A stretch of 64,000 nt of DNA from JABWBD01 sp040768665 (GTDB lineage Bacteria > Planctomycetota > Planctomycetia > Pirellulales > Thermoguttaceae), in the NCBI GenBank assembly GCA_040768665.1, contig JAXGMN010000019.1, positions 177,012 to 241,011 of the forward strand. The letters run 5' to 3'. Positions 20,046 through 30,044 of the stretch are shown here, piece by piece. Position numbers and translations under genes: made by a program. Under the pieces are notes generated by a model, which searched no databases, was not told the origin of the DNA, and worked only from the letters and a program-made list of their open reading frames with translations. Numbering within the stretch: position 1 is the stretch's first letter; each line of letters begins with the position of its first letter.

Positions 20046-20565
20046 TGTATTCACCCTCCCGGTGGTATGAAAAGTAATGTCCAGTGTAAGGACGGGGCCA
20101 TGGCAAAGCAATGCGCGGCCCGACTCGATGGCTAGTCGCAGGAAATGCACAATCCGGAGGCGGGTGAGGCCGCCCGCGCGTTTCATGAGGAGCATCGGGT
20201 GGCGATGGATGCGGGGGGCGGCGGTGCTGTGGTGAGGATGTGAACAGGGAAACGGAGGCTCAGTCGTCTGACGCTGACGGGAATCGAGTAGGACGAAGGA
20301 CCGATGTTGGCCGCGAAGCCGCTTGGTTATGAGGCGACCGCGATAGGACGAAAAACACTGCTTGGCGTTGTGGTAAGCCGAGTCGGAATGGTCGGCACAT
20401 TCAACTCCAAGCAGTCCCCGATGTCGCAAGCGACGCAGAGTAGGGCGAAAATGGAGGTTTTAGCCAATTCGGAGCGATGCCTCGGGTCTGTTTTCGGGGC
20501 AGCGCCACACTCTCGCAGTCTCGCAAGCAGGGCCATCCCGCCAAAGGTGGAGAAGGTGCTCCCGT
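20046..20565. other. 520-base gap, no supported gene
   Basis: Short ORFs exist on both strands (for example 20304-20609 and 20327-20572) but lack ribosome sites and recognisable domains. A short inverted pair (ACTGCTTGG at about 20357 and CCAAGCAGT at about 20408) is the only structure seen. It holds the upstream region of the GH-like gene and the tail of the nucleotidyltransferase gene. Confidence 0.5.
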
Positions 20566-21357
20566 TCAGCAAGCCGCCGGTCCCGGATCCTGGCCTTGGA
20601 GGGCATTGAGGTGCTGTTCCCGCTTGCGCGCAATCTTGCCGACGAATTGGGGCAGCCGTTGCTCGAGAAAACTAGAGAACTCCTCCGCCTCTCTCATTTC
20701 TTCCAGCGGCAACGCCTGGGCCAAGTCCAGACCCTGGGCGAACGCGTGAACGCCGTCAGGGCTGGCTGCACAAGCTGCAAGGCGTTCGACGGTTCGGAAC
20801 ACAGGCCGCGGGACAGACAACTGCTCACTCAGCCACTGGCGCACGACCAAGACCATAATGGCCAGGTGCTTGGCATCTTGACGTCCAGCCTGTGGCAGAC
20901 CGCGCAAGCTGGCCACCTTTCCTTCGAGAAGCAGGAGCGGATGGATGACTCGCAAAATCAGTCCGTCGAGAGGGCCCGTGCCAGTCCAGGCGACCGCAGT
21001 ACGCTCTACCTCTACGGCGCTGACCCCATAAACTCCCGTGAGAATATCGACCAGGAGCTGACGCCCATCAGGCAGACGAGTTTTGAGCACGCCGGCATTC
21101 GGACTGGGATCGGCGCCCGTGTTCAATTGGCCTTCGGCGCGCAGTATGCGCATGGCCAAACGCGCCTCTGGTAATCCGCCGTGGTAATCCAGGTCGCGGC
21201 TTGTGTATGGACGCAAAGCGTCCCAGCTCGGGAGGTCCCGCTCGTAGCGGCGGGCCCAGAGGTTGACAGCCTGTCCGCCCACAAGCACTGCGTCCCATCC
21301 AGCGGCTTGAAGCGATCGGAACACCGCGGCGAGTTCCTCGGGAGCAAAGCCCTCCAT
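20566..21357 (-). CDS. Nucleotidyltransferase-fold protein, possible toxin of a two-gene module
   Basis: A 263-residue protein. The N-terminus has the minimal nucleotidyltransferase pattern: LQAAGWDAVLVGGQAVNLWA gives the helix and GG motif, and TSRDLDYHGG gives the D-x-D metal site; a later acidic residue in LVDILTGVYG may complete the triad. The remainder is helical and basic. Proteins of this kind include AbiEii-type toxins and antitoxin partners of HEPN proteins, so a role in a toxin-antitoxin or defence module is likely but not proven. ATG 21357 lies three bases after the stop of the small upstream gene, so the two are translationally coupled. No frame disturbance. Confidence 0.7.
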   Translation of the reverse strand: MEGFAPEELAAVFRSLQAAGWDAVLVGGQAVNLWARRYERDLPSWDALRPYTSRDLDYHGGLPEARLAMRILRAEGQLNTGADPSPNAGVLKTRLPDGRQLLVDILTGVYGVSAVEVERTAVAWTGTGPLDGLILRVIHPLLLLEGKVASLRGLPQAGRQDAKHLAIMVLVVRQWLSEQLSVPRPVFRTVERLAACAASPDGVHAFAQGLDLAQALPLEEMREAEEFSSFLEQRLPQFVGKIARKREQHLNALQGQDPGPAAC

Positions 21358-21360
21358 GAG

Positions 21361-21573
21361 TCAGTCCTCCTCATCCGTATCTGCCAGATCGCCCGGCCAA
21401 ATGAGCTGCCTTGGGTCTTGAATCGTCCAGAGACGCGGGTGCAGAATCCGGTCCACCGCCGCCTGTGCCTCCTCGGGCGGCATCGCCTGCAATTCGGCGC
21501 GATCTGCCTCTTTGAGCCGTGAAAACTCCTGGAAACTGATGGCAGGCCGGTCGACTTTTTCGGGACGGTCCAT
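21361..21573 (-). CDS. Small acidic-tailed protein coupled to nucleotidyltransferase (possible antitoxin)
   Basis: From ATG 21573 the frame encodes 70 residues (begins MDRPEKVDRPAISFQEFSRL, ends DLADTDEED). The first half is predicted helical with many charged residues, the end is strongly acidic, and there is no signal or membrane segment. The frame is open further upstream to about 21747, but that part looks non-coding; the ribosome site before 21573 is weak, so the start is uncertain. Its stop is separated by three bases from the next start, the usual layout of antitoxin-toxin pairs. I do not recognise the family. Confidence 0.5.
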   Translation of the reverse strand: MDRPEKVDRPAISFQEFSRLKEADRAELQAMPPEEAQAAVDRILHPRLWTIQDPRQLIWPGDLADTDEED

Positions 21574-21894
21574 AGGAATTGCCCGGTAGTTGAGTGCATC
21601 GAATCCCAGGGGATCCCATGCGTGGGGCGACGTGGTGCAGGCGATACGCCATGCCCACTCCTTAAGTCTACCCGATAGAGGTCTTTGCCGCCACCAAGGG
21701 GGCCGCTGTGCAGAAGTATGAGAAAGGTGTTGAGGAGGAAGGCCCACGGAGGGATCCGCGGGACATTGCCCGAACGAACTGAGTCAGTCGGTCGCGGCGG
21801 TTCGAGGTGACCAGCAGCGTCCCAGAACCGTTCCTTTGCGCTGCCCGGTCCTCGATCTTCGATCCCAAAAATCGATGGTCTTCCTAGGTGCGGG
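21574..21894. other. Gap with no supported gene
   Basis: About 320 bases between the small-protein start and the recombinase remnant. The overlapping small ORFs on both strands have no recognisable domain. It presumably holds the promoter of the two-gene module and the junction with the recombinase fragment. Confidence 0.4.
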
Positions 21895-22460
21895 ATGCAG
21901 GAAAGGACACTGATCCGCCCAGCTCTCGAACGCTTGCGCGACCTGGCGGCGATTGGTGCTATCGATCGTCTGTACGTTCACAGCCCCGATCGACTTGCAA
22001 GGAAGTATGCGTACCAAGTGCTGCTTCTGGATGAGTTTCAACGATGCGGGGTCGAGGTGGTCTTTCTCAATCACCCGTTGGGAAAGACACCTGGAGAGGA
22101 CCTGCTGTTGCAGGTACAAGGAATGGTGGCGGAATTCGAACGCGCCAAGATCCTTGAGCGGAGCCGTCGCGGGAAGCTGCACGCCGCGCGCCAGGGTTCG
22201 GTGAACGTCCTCAGCGGCGCACCCTACGGATCAAGGGATTCGGATCTCGGTTCCCGCAATCGTCAGCGAAGAGCTCTTTGCTGCCGTTGCAGAACGCCTG
22301 GAAGAAAATCGGAAGCACAATCGGCAAACACGGCGTGGTGCGAGCTACCTGCTCCGGGGTCTGATCGTCTGTGCCCGCTGCAATTATGCGTTCTACGGAA
22401 AACCCGTGAGCCGCAAAGCGGGAAAGGGGAAACGACGAGAGTATGCGCGCCTCAGCGGCT
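21895..22460 (+). pseudogene. Large serine recombinase remnant
   Basis: The first frame begins inside the resolvase catalytic domain (LIRPALERLRDLAAIGAIDR, YVHSPDRLARKYAYQVLLLD, VQGMVAEFERAKILERSRRG) and lacks the N-terminal part with the active-site serine. After GAPYG (about 22230) the sequence jumps, in another frame, to the C-terminal recombinase and zinc-ribbon region (SVPAIVSEELFAAVAERLEE, GLIVCARCNYAFYGKPVSRK), then ends. About 250 residues of the middle and the end are missing compared with intact relatives, so this is a doubly truncated relic of an integrase, probably from an earlier integrative element. Confidence 0.8.
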
Positions 22461-22646
22461 CGGGAGATCGTTGGGAGCGGCGGCCTGACCGCTCACGTCC
22501 ATGAGTTCGCTTCGGCTGGGAGGTTCGAGCTTCTCTTTGGGAATCTCGACGGTGTCGCCCGGCCCGCACCCGATCACGGGCGCGGCCAACATAAGCAGCC
22601 AGATTACTCGCACCAATGGCTTCTTAGGAGTGGGTCCTTTCTCCAT
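22452..22646 (-). CDS. Small lipoprotein, DUF1559 partner
   Basis: A 64-residue protein starting at ATG 22646 with a GGAG-type site. A basic N-terminus, a hydrophobic stretch (LVRVIWLLMLAAPVIGC) and a lipobox ending in VIGC predict lipid attachment after cleavage; the mature part is short and rich in Pro, Glu and Lys. In planctomycetes tiny lipoproteins of this type commonly follow DUF1559 genes, as here, with a 46-base gap. Function unknown. Confidence 0.65.
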   Translation of the reverse strand: MEKGPTPKKPLVRVIWLLMLAAPVIGCGPGDTVEIPKEKLEPPSRSELMDVSGQAAAPNDLPSR

Positions 22647-22692
22647 GCGAGTTGCTCCAGGTAGTGCCGTTAGGTGCGGGATGGCGTCTACT

Positions 22693-23755
22693 CTAGTGCA
22701 CACCATCCATGCGGACCGGATTGCGGTCGTGCATGGCGCTTAGGTAGAGATACGTTGGCCAGTCCACCGAATGAGAAATACTATGCACCGATCCATCTGC
22801 AAAGGCGAACTGCACGATCCCGGGGTGCTGGGATCCAAATTGCCCCACGTAGGGTTTCCAAATCTCTTTGGGAAAAAGCGGCTTTAAGCCCCACGCGGTG
22901 GGCAAAGCCCCGGATCCCATCCAACTATGGGATCGTTGCAGGGTATCACAAGGCGGTGAGTTGCACCCTCCCATCGTCTCGCCAAACAGCAGCACATTGC
23001 TCGTCCCATCGGTGATGTCTGCAAAGCGGTATTTCGTGCGGTCCGAAAAGACGCCCTCCCAAGTCCGGAATCCCGCGAGATTCCCGCCGTATCCGGCACA
23101 GCCGACGTAATTGGTTCGGCCGACGTCGGCCCCGCAGGTGGCAATATCGAAACCCCATCCGTGCAGCGTCAGCGGCTGAGGATTGCCGTTCTGCCAATAT
23201 GTGACCAGGACGGCCAGTGTCTGCTGCGTGTTTTGATAGGCGTCGGTGGACGGACAGAGAAACGCCGGAATCCGAGTAAGCCCCATCGTCCAGGTCATCC
23301 CTGTCGGTTCGTAGGGCCAACACTCGCGATACTTGGCACCGGCCGGCACGCTCGGCGTTGGAGGGAAAAGGTCGATATTCATCTCAAGTTCGGGTGTGAA
23401 GGCGTCGGACAAGTTGTCCAATTCCATGTAGGGCAAGAGAAAAGCCAGCACCCCGATATGAGTTCCACTGTCCGGAGAGTACGCGGGCGGGGCACTTCGG
23501 CCCGTTCCGCCGACGCCTACGTACCCGGGCGGCATCCGCCGGAAAGCATCGTGAAAGTCGTGAGCGGACAGGGCGATCTGCTTGAGGTTATTCGAGCACT
23601 GCATCCGACGAGCGGGCCTCGCGAGCGGCCTGAACGGCCGGGAGGAGCATGGCGATGAGGATGCCGATGATGGCAATTACCACCAAAAGCTCAACCAGCG
23701 TGAAGCCCCGGCGGGCGTAAGCCGCCTTCTGCCACGAATGAGGTTTCTTGATCAT
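22693..23755 (-). pseudogene. DUF1559 prepilin-like protein with a single frameshift
   Basis: ATG 23755 follows AAAAGGAA. The start encodes a type IV pilin-like leader (RRGFTLVELLVVIAIIGILI) with the G-F-T-L-V-E cleavage motif, then LLPAVQAAREA. At 23614-23616 a run of three G (plus strand) shifts the frame; removing one base restores AARRMQCSNNLKQIALSAHD, the DUF1559 signature, and the frame stays open to 22693 with the usual motifs (AFLCPSTDAY, NYVGCAGYGG, ITDGTSNVLLFGE, FAFADGSVHSISHS). Repaired length is about 353 residues, normal for the family. Planctomycetes have dozens of these exported proteins. A homopolymer indel is as likely as a true mutation. Confidence 0.8.
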
Positions 23756-23787
23756 CACACGGTTCCTTTTGCAATTTGTCGGTCAGG

Positions 23788-24093
23788 TTACGCCGGGGGA
23801 TCAAGCCGGCCCGGGTCGAAAAGCTCGTAGCCGAATTCGCTCAGCACGGCCAGGAACTCCCAGGGCCGGCAAGAGCTCGCGGAGCATGCCCAGATACTCC
23901 GGATAGCGATCGCGGTACATCTCCAGGTCGACCGGCTCTCCAGCCTCCAGAGCGGCGGCTTCAATATCCTCCGATCGTCGATCAGGACCAGTTCGGGATC
24001 TACGCCTCTCGCAAAGTCGAAACCCATGGCAAGTCCCCTCGCCGCAGATACTCCCCATATCACTAAGCAAGAAACGGAAGCCGTTTTGGACAC
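23788..24093 (-). pseudogene. Fragment resembling the N-terminal region of planctomycete Ser/Thr kinases
   Basis: Two overlapping frames carry pieces of one short coding region: MGFDFARGVDPELVLIDDRR in one, EAGEPVDLEMYRDRYPEYLG and LRELLPAL in the other. The second matches the 'VDLE-Y--R-P' segment that precedes kinase domains in planctomycete kinases such as the one at 25992. No kinase domain follows. It is probably a decayed or partial gene; support is limited to this motif. Confidence 0.35.
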
Positions 24094-24199
24094 TTCCAGG
24101 GTGTTTTTTTTCAGAGAAGCGTTGTAAACCCCGCGCTGGCATCACGTTAGACCGCAGGAAATTTTCCGGATTTCGGCGCGGTTCAGGAAAGGAGGGAGT

Positions 24200-24224
24200 A
24201 GGTCCCGGTTGCCGAACGGGACCT
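24200..24224. repeat. Palindromic repeat E, copy 1
   Basis: AGGTCCCG and CGGGACCT arms around a short centre (AGGTCCCGGTTGCCGAAC and onward). The same palindrome appears at 24365-24389, and diverged halves flank repeat C2 near 60.0-60.2 kb. Confidence 0.7.
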
Positions 24225-24364
24225 TGGCCCGTGCGTCGCGCTTGTCGGGCTCGAGTTTTCGCGAGGAAGCCGTCGTGCTGGTGATCGTAAGTATGCGGCA
24301 AGCGGGGTTGATTGCCGCAAGGCACTGCAGGGATTGGCGGGAAATGTCGTCGATTCGGAGCGCC

Positions 24365-24389
24365 AGGTCCCGCTCGGCAAGCGGGACCT
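24365..24389. repeat. Palindromic repeat E, copy 2
   Basis: AGGTCCCGCTCGGCAAGC and onward forms a near-perfect palindrome and is followed by TTGGGTTTTTTGGG, so the plus-strand transcript would have a hairpin with a T-run. It lies about 105 bases before the ECF sigma start, where it could end upstream transcription. Confidence 0.65.
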
Positions 24390-24494
24390 ACTTGGGTTTT
24401 TTGGGGGGGGTTGCTTGAAGGGAGCGGTGGATGCGTCTAGACTGATCCTCCAACAGCAGGGAACGTCAGTCCGTCTTTTGCATGGGGCGTTCGC

Positions 24495-25136
24495 ATGTCT
24501 GCTATCGAACCTTCGGAGTCGGGCCGCTCGGAAGACGACGAGCGGGTCCGGGACCTGATCGAGCAAGCTCGAGCAGGGTCGGCGGAGGCGTTCGGGGAAC
24601 TGCTCGAACGGTGCAGTTGTTACCTGCTGGGGATTGCCCGGCGGGAATTGTCGCCACGGGTGCGGGCGAAGCAGTCGGCTTCGGACGTGGTGCAGGGGAC
24701 GTGCCTCGAGGCGCAGCGGGCCTTCGCCGGATTCACGGGGCAGACGCTCGATGACGTCTGCCGTTGGCTTCGCCGGATCTTGTTGCGCAACCTGGCGAAC
24801 GTCCACACGCACTATGAGCACACGGCCAAGCGCGACGTGGCTCGCGAAGAAGTCCGCATCGGGGATGGAAGCGACGACTGGGAAGCGCACGCCGCCCGCA
24901 AGGTGGCTTCGCCGCTGGCCGGCGCTCTGGCCGGCGAGACTCGTGAGCGAATGTACGACGTGCTGGTGCACCTGCCGGACGACTACCGCGAGGTCCTGCT
25001 GCTGCGTCACCGGGAGGACCTGGCGTTTCGCGAAATCGCCCTGAGGATGAACCGTTCGGACGATTCGGCCCGCAAGCTCTGGATCCGCGCCATCACGGCG
25101 TTTCACAAACGGCTCAAGGAGCGGGGGATCCTTTGA
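24495..25136 (+). CDS. ECF-type RNA polymerase sigma factor
   Basis: A 213-residue sigma-70 family factor. The N-terminal half contains region 2 (AFGELLERCSCYLLGIARRE, then SASDVVQGTCLEAQRAFAGF), which binds core polymerase and the -10 element. The C-terminal half contains region 4 (LVHLPDDYREVLLLRHREDL and FREIALRMNRSDDSARKLWI), a helix-turn-helix for -35 recognition. It belongs to the planctomycete group usually paired with Ser/Thr kinases rather than a one-helix anti-sigma factor; no anti-sigma gene is adjacent. A GGGGCG-like ribosome site precedes ATG 24495. A second sigma gene and a kinase gene follow in the same direction. Confidence 0.9.
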   Translation: MSAIEPSESGRSEDDERVRDLIEQARAGSAEAFGELLERCSCYLLGIARRELSPRVRAKQSASDVVQGTCLEAQRAFAGFTGQTLDDVCRWLRRILLRNLANVHTHYEHTAKRDVAREEVRIGDGSDDWEAHAARKVASPLAGALAGETRERMYDVLVHLPDDYREVLLLRHREDLAFREIALRMNRSDDSARKLWIRAITAFHKRLKERGIL

Positions 25137-25362
25137 CAACCAGCCGTCATTTTAACCGAAACCCGAGCAGCCCGACTGCCGGCCATCGCGTCGCGGCAGG
25201 GCGAGCGCTTCGCGCGGTGGTAGCAGCCGGGTTGCGGCGGTGCGAGAGCGCCTCCGGTGAGGATGGGGCATACAATCCTGCAGGCCCAAAATCTCCCATT
25301 TTCCAAGAATTCTTGTCCCCGGAGGCGCAGTTTTTCGCGGTAGTGAGGTAGGAGAATGCGCC

Positions 25363-25995
25363 ATGGCTGAAGTTCGCCCCGATTCCACGGAGACTCGCCG
25401 CTTGCTGGAAGAGGCCGCGGGCGGTGAGTCCGAGGCTTTCGGGCGGCTCTTTGAGCGGCACCGGGCGCATCTGTGCGAGATCGCCGAGGGTCGGCTCGAT
25501 GTTCGCGTCCGCCCGCGGATCGACCCTTCGGACGTGGTCCAAGAGACACAGGTCGAGGCTTTCAAGCGGTTGGACGATTATCTGCGTCGCCGGCCGATGC
25601 CCTTCAGGCTTTGGCTGGTAAAGACGCTTTATGAGCGGCTGAGAAAGATCGAGCAGCATCACCTGGCAGCGGCCAAGCGGTCGATCCATCGCGAGGTGCC
25701 GTTGCCCGACCGCTCGTCGCTGAAGCTGGCGGCGCAACTGCTCAGCGGCGGCACGAGCCCCAGCGCCGATGCGATCCGCGAGGAATTGGCCCGCCAGGTG
25801 CGGCGTCTGCTGGCTCGGTTGCCGGAGAAGGAACGGGAGATTCTCCTGCTGCGGGATTTTGAGAACCTGTCGAACGACGAGGCCGCCTGTCTTCTGGAAA
25901 TCAGCCCCGAGGCGGCCAAGAAGCGACATGCGCGGGCCTTGCTGGCGTTGAAGCGGTTGCTCAGCGCGCCAGGTCTGGAGGAATCCGGGCCATGA
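25363..25995 (+). CDS. ECF-type RNA polymerase sigma factor, coupled to kinase gene
   Basis: A 210-residue sigma factor with region 2 (AFGRLFERHRAHLCEIAEGR, then PSDVVQETQVEAFKRLDDYL) and region 4 (RLLARLPEKEREILLLRDFE, then EAACLLEISPEAAKKRHARA). It is related to, but clearly different from, the sigma factor 227 bases upstream. ATG 25363 has GGAG ten bases ahead. Its stop codon overlaps the ATG of the kinase gene (ATGA at 25992-25995), so translation is coupled and the kinase is a plausible regulator of this sigma factor. Confidence 0.92.
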   Translation: MAEVRPDSTETRRLLEEAAGGESEAFGRLFERHRAHLCEIAEGRLDVRVRPRIDPSDVVQETQVEAFKRLDDYLRRRPMPFRLWLVKTLYERLRKIEQHHLAAAKRSIHREVPLPDRSSLKLAAQLLSGGTSPSADAIREELARQVRRLLARLPEKEREILLLRDFENLSNDEAACLLEISPEAAKKRHARALLALKRLLSAPGLEESGP

Positions 25996-28900
25996 ACACG
26001 GCAGGGAGCGAACATGCAACCGATTCGCTGCTGGTGGAAGTGGTCGAGGAGATCACCGAACGGTTGAACCGGCGAGAAGCGGTGATCCTCCAGGATTATC
26101 TGGACCGGTATCCCCGGGTGGCCACGGAACTGGAGGAGGTCTACGAGGCGCTCATGCTCATTCGCGCCTCGGAATGCGGCGAGCCGGACGGCGCTAGGGA
26201 ACCCTGCGAGCGCGCGGAGCCCCGTGGCACCCTGGGCGACTATCAGATTCTTCGGGAGATCGGCCGCGGCGGGATGGGCGTGGTCTACGAGCGCGGCAGG
26301 TTCGCTGGGACGGCGGGTGGCGCTGAAGGTGCTCCCCTTTGCCGCGATGCTCGATCCACGCCGCTTGCAGCGATTCGAGAACGAGGTCGCGCGGCCGCCT
26401 CGGCTCGACCACCCCAACATCGTCAACATCTATTCGGTTGGCGTGGAGCGGGCGGTCCACTTCTACGCCATGCAGTACATCGAAGGCCGCACGCCGCGCA
26501 GGTGATCGAAGAGCTCACGCGGGTTACCGCCGCGCGCGACGGGCACGGCGAGGCCGCCGCGCCGGCGCTGAGCCAGTCGACGCAGAGCTTCTTCCGACCC
26601 GCGTCGCCCCACGACACCGACCCGAGCGCGGCCGAGCTTACGCCGCCGCCGGGTCCGCCGCTCTCGTCCACCTCGACCAGCAGCCGGGAGTTCTTCCAGG
26701 CCGTGGCGCGCCTGGGGATCCAGGCCGCGGAGGCCATGGACCACGCCCATAAGCTGGGCGTGGTCCATCGGGACATCAAGCCTTCGAACCTGATGATCGA
26801 CGCCCGCGGGCACCTTTGGATCACCGACTTCGGCCTGGCGCTGAGGCAAACGGCCGATCAGCTCACGATGAGCGGCGACTTGCTGGGCACGCTGCGGTAC
26901 ATGAGCCCGGAGCAGGTGACGGGCAACCGCCGGGCGCTCGACTACCATACGGATATTTATTCCCTGGGCGTCACGCTCTACGAACTGTTGGCACGGCGGC
27001 CGGCGGTGACCAGCACCGACCGGCACGAGGTGATCCACCAGATCGCCGAGCGGGATCCCCAGCCGCTGCGGCAGGTGAACCGGGCGATCCCCCGCGACCT
27101 GGAGACGATCGTCCAGAAGGCGATGACCAAGGAGCCGCAGGGCCGCTACGCCACCGCGCAGGAGATGGCCGACGACTTGAAGCGGTTTCTGGCCGACGAG
27201 CCGATCCGCGCCAGCCGGCCCTCGCCGGCCGCGCGGTGTATGAAATGGTGCCGCAGGCACCGTGCAGCCGCGGCGACGGCCGCGGCGCTGTGGGCGATCG
27301 CGGTTGCCGGCCTGGCCGTTGCCGGCTGGCGGAGCCATCTCCGCCAGAACGCGCTGGCGGAAAGTCTCGCTGGAAGTCTGGCCGCCGGAGAGGCGGTGTT
27401 GGAGACCGGCGAGTATGCCACGGCGGAGCGCTACCTGGCCGACGCCGAGGCGCGGCTGGAGATGGCCGGTTCGCCTTCCGGGCCGCTGGCGGCGGCCGTC
27501 GCCGAATTCTCGCGGCGGCTTGCCGAGAAAGTGGAGGCCGATGCGCGGTTTTCGCAGTTCGAGGAGATCCGGCAGCGGGTGCATTCCTGCCGCTATGCGC
27601 TGGGCCAGAGGTCGCGCGACCGGGCCCGCGGCGACTGCCAGGCCGCGCTCGACCTCTATTTGCCCGCGGATCCTCAGGAGGATTGGAAGAGCCGGCCCAC
27701 CTATCGCCATCTCTCGGCCGAGAAGCAGTCCGCGCTGGAAGAGGAACTGGCGGAGCTATTATCGGTGCGGGCGCGCTTGCCATCGAGCCGCGGACAGCGA
27801 AACCGCGCCGCCTGTCGTCGAGACAGATCCGCGAGGGCTGGAGTCCTTTTGCCGCGTCGAGTTGATCTACCGAGCGGTCCCGGCAGTTCTGCTGCAAGTG
27901 GCCGAGTGTCACGGGGCGCTGGGGAGAAAACGGCGGCCGGCGAGGTAAAGGCCCGCGCCGAGCAACTCGCTCCCGGTTCGGGGCTCGATCATTTCCTTCA
28001 AGGCGAGTACCACGCGCGGCAGGGCGATGGGAGGAGGCGCTGGACGAGTACTGGCAGGCATTGACCGGCGGCCCGACTACTACCTGCCGCTTCTGGCCGC
28101 CGGGGTTGTGCTCTGTGAGCTGGAACGGGCTGAAGCCGCGGAGACTTCGCTCACCGGTGTGATCGCGATCAACCCGCAAACGACGATCGCCTTTGCCCAG
28201 CGGGCCATGGCGCGGTGCTGCAGCAGGGCAAGATTGCCCTGGCCCAGGCAGACCTGGATCGCGCAAACCAACTCGATCCCGAACTCGCCGAAGCTTACGT
28301 GACGCGAGGCATACAGTCCTACAACAAGTACTGGCTGACCGGCAGGGAGAAGGCGAATGCGGAAAAAGCATTGGCCGATTTGACCAAGGCCATTCAGCTC
28401 GATCCTAAGAATGTCGTGGCCTATTCGGGTCGGGGCTTCGCCTACTACGCGCTCGGCCGAATCGAGGAAGCAATCCAGGACTACGATCGTGCGATAGGGC
28501 TCAATCCCGAACGCACGTTGGCCCTTGTCGGCCGTGGCGTCGCGTACGATGAGAAATACGACCACGAGAAGGCCCTTGCCGACTACAACAGGGCCATTGA
28601 ACTTGGCAACGACTCCGCGCGCACCTACCTATATCGCGCGGAGGCCTACCGAAGAATTGGCCGCCCCGAAAAGGCGATTGCCGATGCCGAAAAGGCAGTG
28701 AGCCTTGAATCCAAGGCGCGTTGCGAAGCATGTGCGATCAAAGGACTCGTCTATTTCCACCAGGGTGAACTTGACAAAGCGATGGCGGAGTTGAATGAAG
28801 CCATTGCCGGCAACCCTCGATACACGCAACTCGCGAGACTCTATTCCCCGCGCGGCATGATTCACTACCACCGAGGCGAATTCGAGGAAGCAATTGCCGA

Positions 28901-30044
28901 CCTCGGCAAGTCGATCGAGGCCGATCCCAAGGACTATCAAGCACCGCATAACCGGGCGCTTGCGCGGATCGCGCTTGGCGATTACGACAAGGCCGCGGAG
29001 GATCTCGATCGTGCGATTCAACTCGGTGGCAAAGAGTGCCATGCCACGCGAGCCATGGCCATTCATTTTGATCGCGGAGATTTGGATCAAGCCGTCGCCG
29101 ACCTGTCCGAGACGATTCGGCTCTTGCCCGGCTATGCTTTCGCCTACATCGGGCGAGGCCTGGCTTACTCTGAGCAAAATGAGCTGGACCGCGCGTCGGC
29201 TGACTTGAACGAGGCGATCCGGCTCAAGCCATCGGAAGTCTATGCATGGTGCGTTCGTGCCGAGGTTCTTGCGAAGAAGGGGGATGCCGCAGCGGCCTTG
29301 GCCGACCTGAAGAAGGCTGAGCAACTTGCCACCGAACCGGACCGAGCCGACGAACTTGCGAGAACCTGGGCCGATGCGGAGGTGCCGTCGCTGCGCAATC
29401 CAAAACATGCGATCGAGCTGGCTACAAAACTGGTCGAGCGGTACCCGAAGACCCCCCAGTACTGGCTCACGCTGGGGAAGGCCCGTTACCGCAACGGCGA
29501 CTTCGACGAGGCCGGGCGGGCGCTGCAGCAGAGCGTCTCCCTCTCGGGCGGCCGCGTCAGTGAACAGTGCCGATTCTTTCTGGCGATGACGCTCTGGCAA
29601 TTGGGCGAGAAGGACGAAGCTCGCCGCCAATACCAGCAGGGCGTCGAGTGGATGGACGAGAAAGGCTTGCAGGGGCCCAGCAACCGCCGCGCTCGCGACG
29701 AGGCCGCAAGCCTGCTGGGGATTGACAAGGCCGAGATCCGCGGCGCCGCGATTCCAGACGCGGGCGGGTTGGTCCTGCTGGCGAACGAGGTTGCATGGCT
29801 CGACCAGATCGTTGGGCGAAGCAAGCGAGTAAATATGGCCTTCGGCCAAACCCGACCGCGGTTGACCATCGGTTCCTGGGGTGGTACCCCAGGCTACGGT
29901 GACCGGAGGCCTTCGGCCAAACCCCGAGGCCGCCGGTGCGATGCGCAACGAATCCGCGGAGTCCAAACGACGGAGCAAACCCACCTGGAACCGAACCAAC
30001 ACAACGTTTTTTGTCTTTTGGCCGAAGGCCATATTTCACCGTAG
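25992..30044 (+). pseudogene. Transmembrane Ser/Thr protein kinase with C-terminal TPR array, frameshifted
   Basis: A leader (YLDRYPRVATELEEVYEALM) precedes a Hanks-type kinase: glycine loop EIGRGGMGVVYE, beta-3 lysine VALKVLPF, catalytic loop HRDIKPSNLM, DFG motif ITDFGLAL and LRYMSPEQVTG. After the kinase come a basic stretch, one membrane helix (AAAATAAALWAIAVAGLAVA, about base 27270), a coiled region and, from about 27950, ten or more TPR units (for example AYVTRGIQSYNKYW, AVAYSGRGFAYYALGRIEEA-like repeats). Frames change near 26290, 26390, 26500 and between 27770 and 28215; several can be cured by single G or C insertions. The last 75 codons read into repeat D. Intact, it would be about 1350 residues and would sense through the TPR part; as written it would not make a kinase. 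Confidence 0.75.
29828..29933. repeat. Palindromic repeat D, copy 1, inside the end of the TPR frame
   Basis: Arms TATGGCCTTCGGCCAAACCC and GAGGCCTTCGGCCAAACCC surround a central palindrome CCTGGGGTGGTACCCCAGG. The kinase-TPR frame reads straight through it, adding residues such as IGSWGGTPGYGDRRPSAKPR. Confidence 0.75.

Noticed and set aside
28629..30032. Minus-strand ORF of 467 residues opposite the TPR array
   Set aside because: The plus strand shows repeated TPR units; the reverse frame is their shadow.
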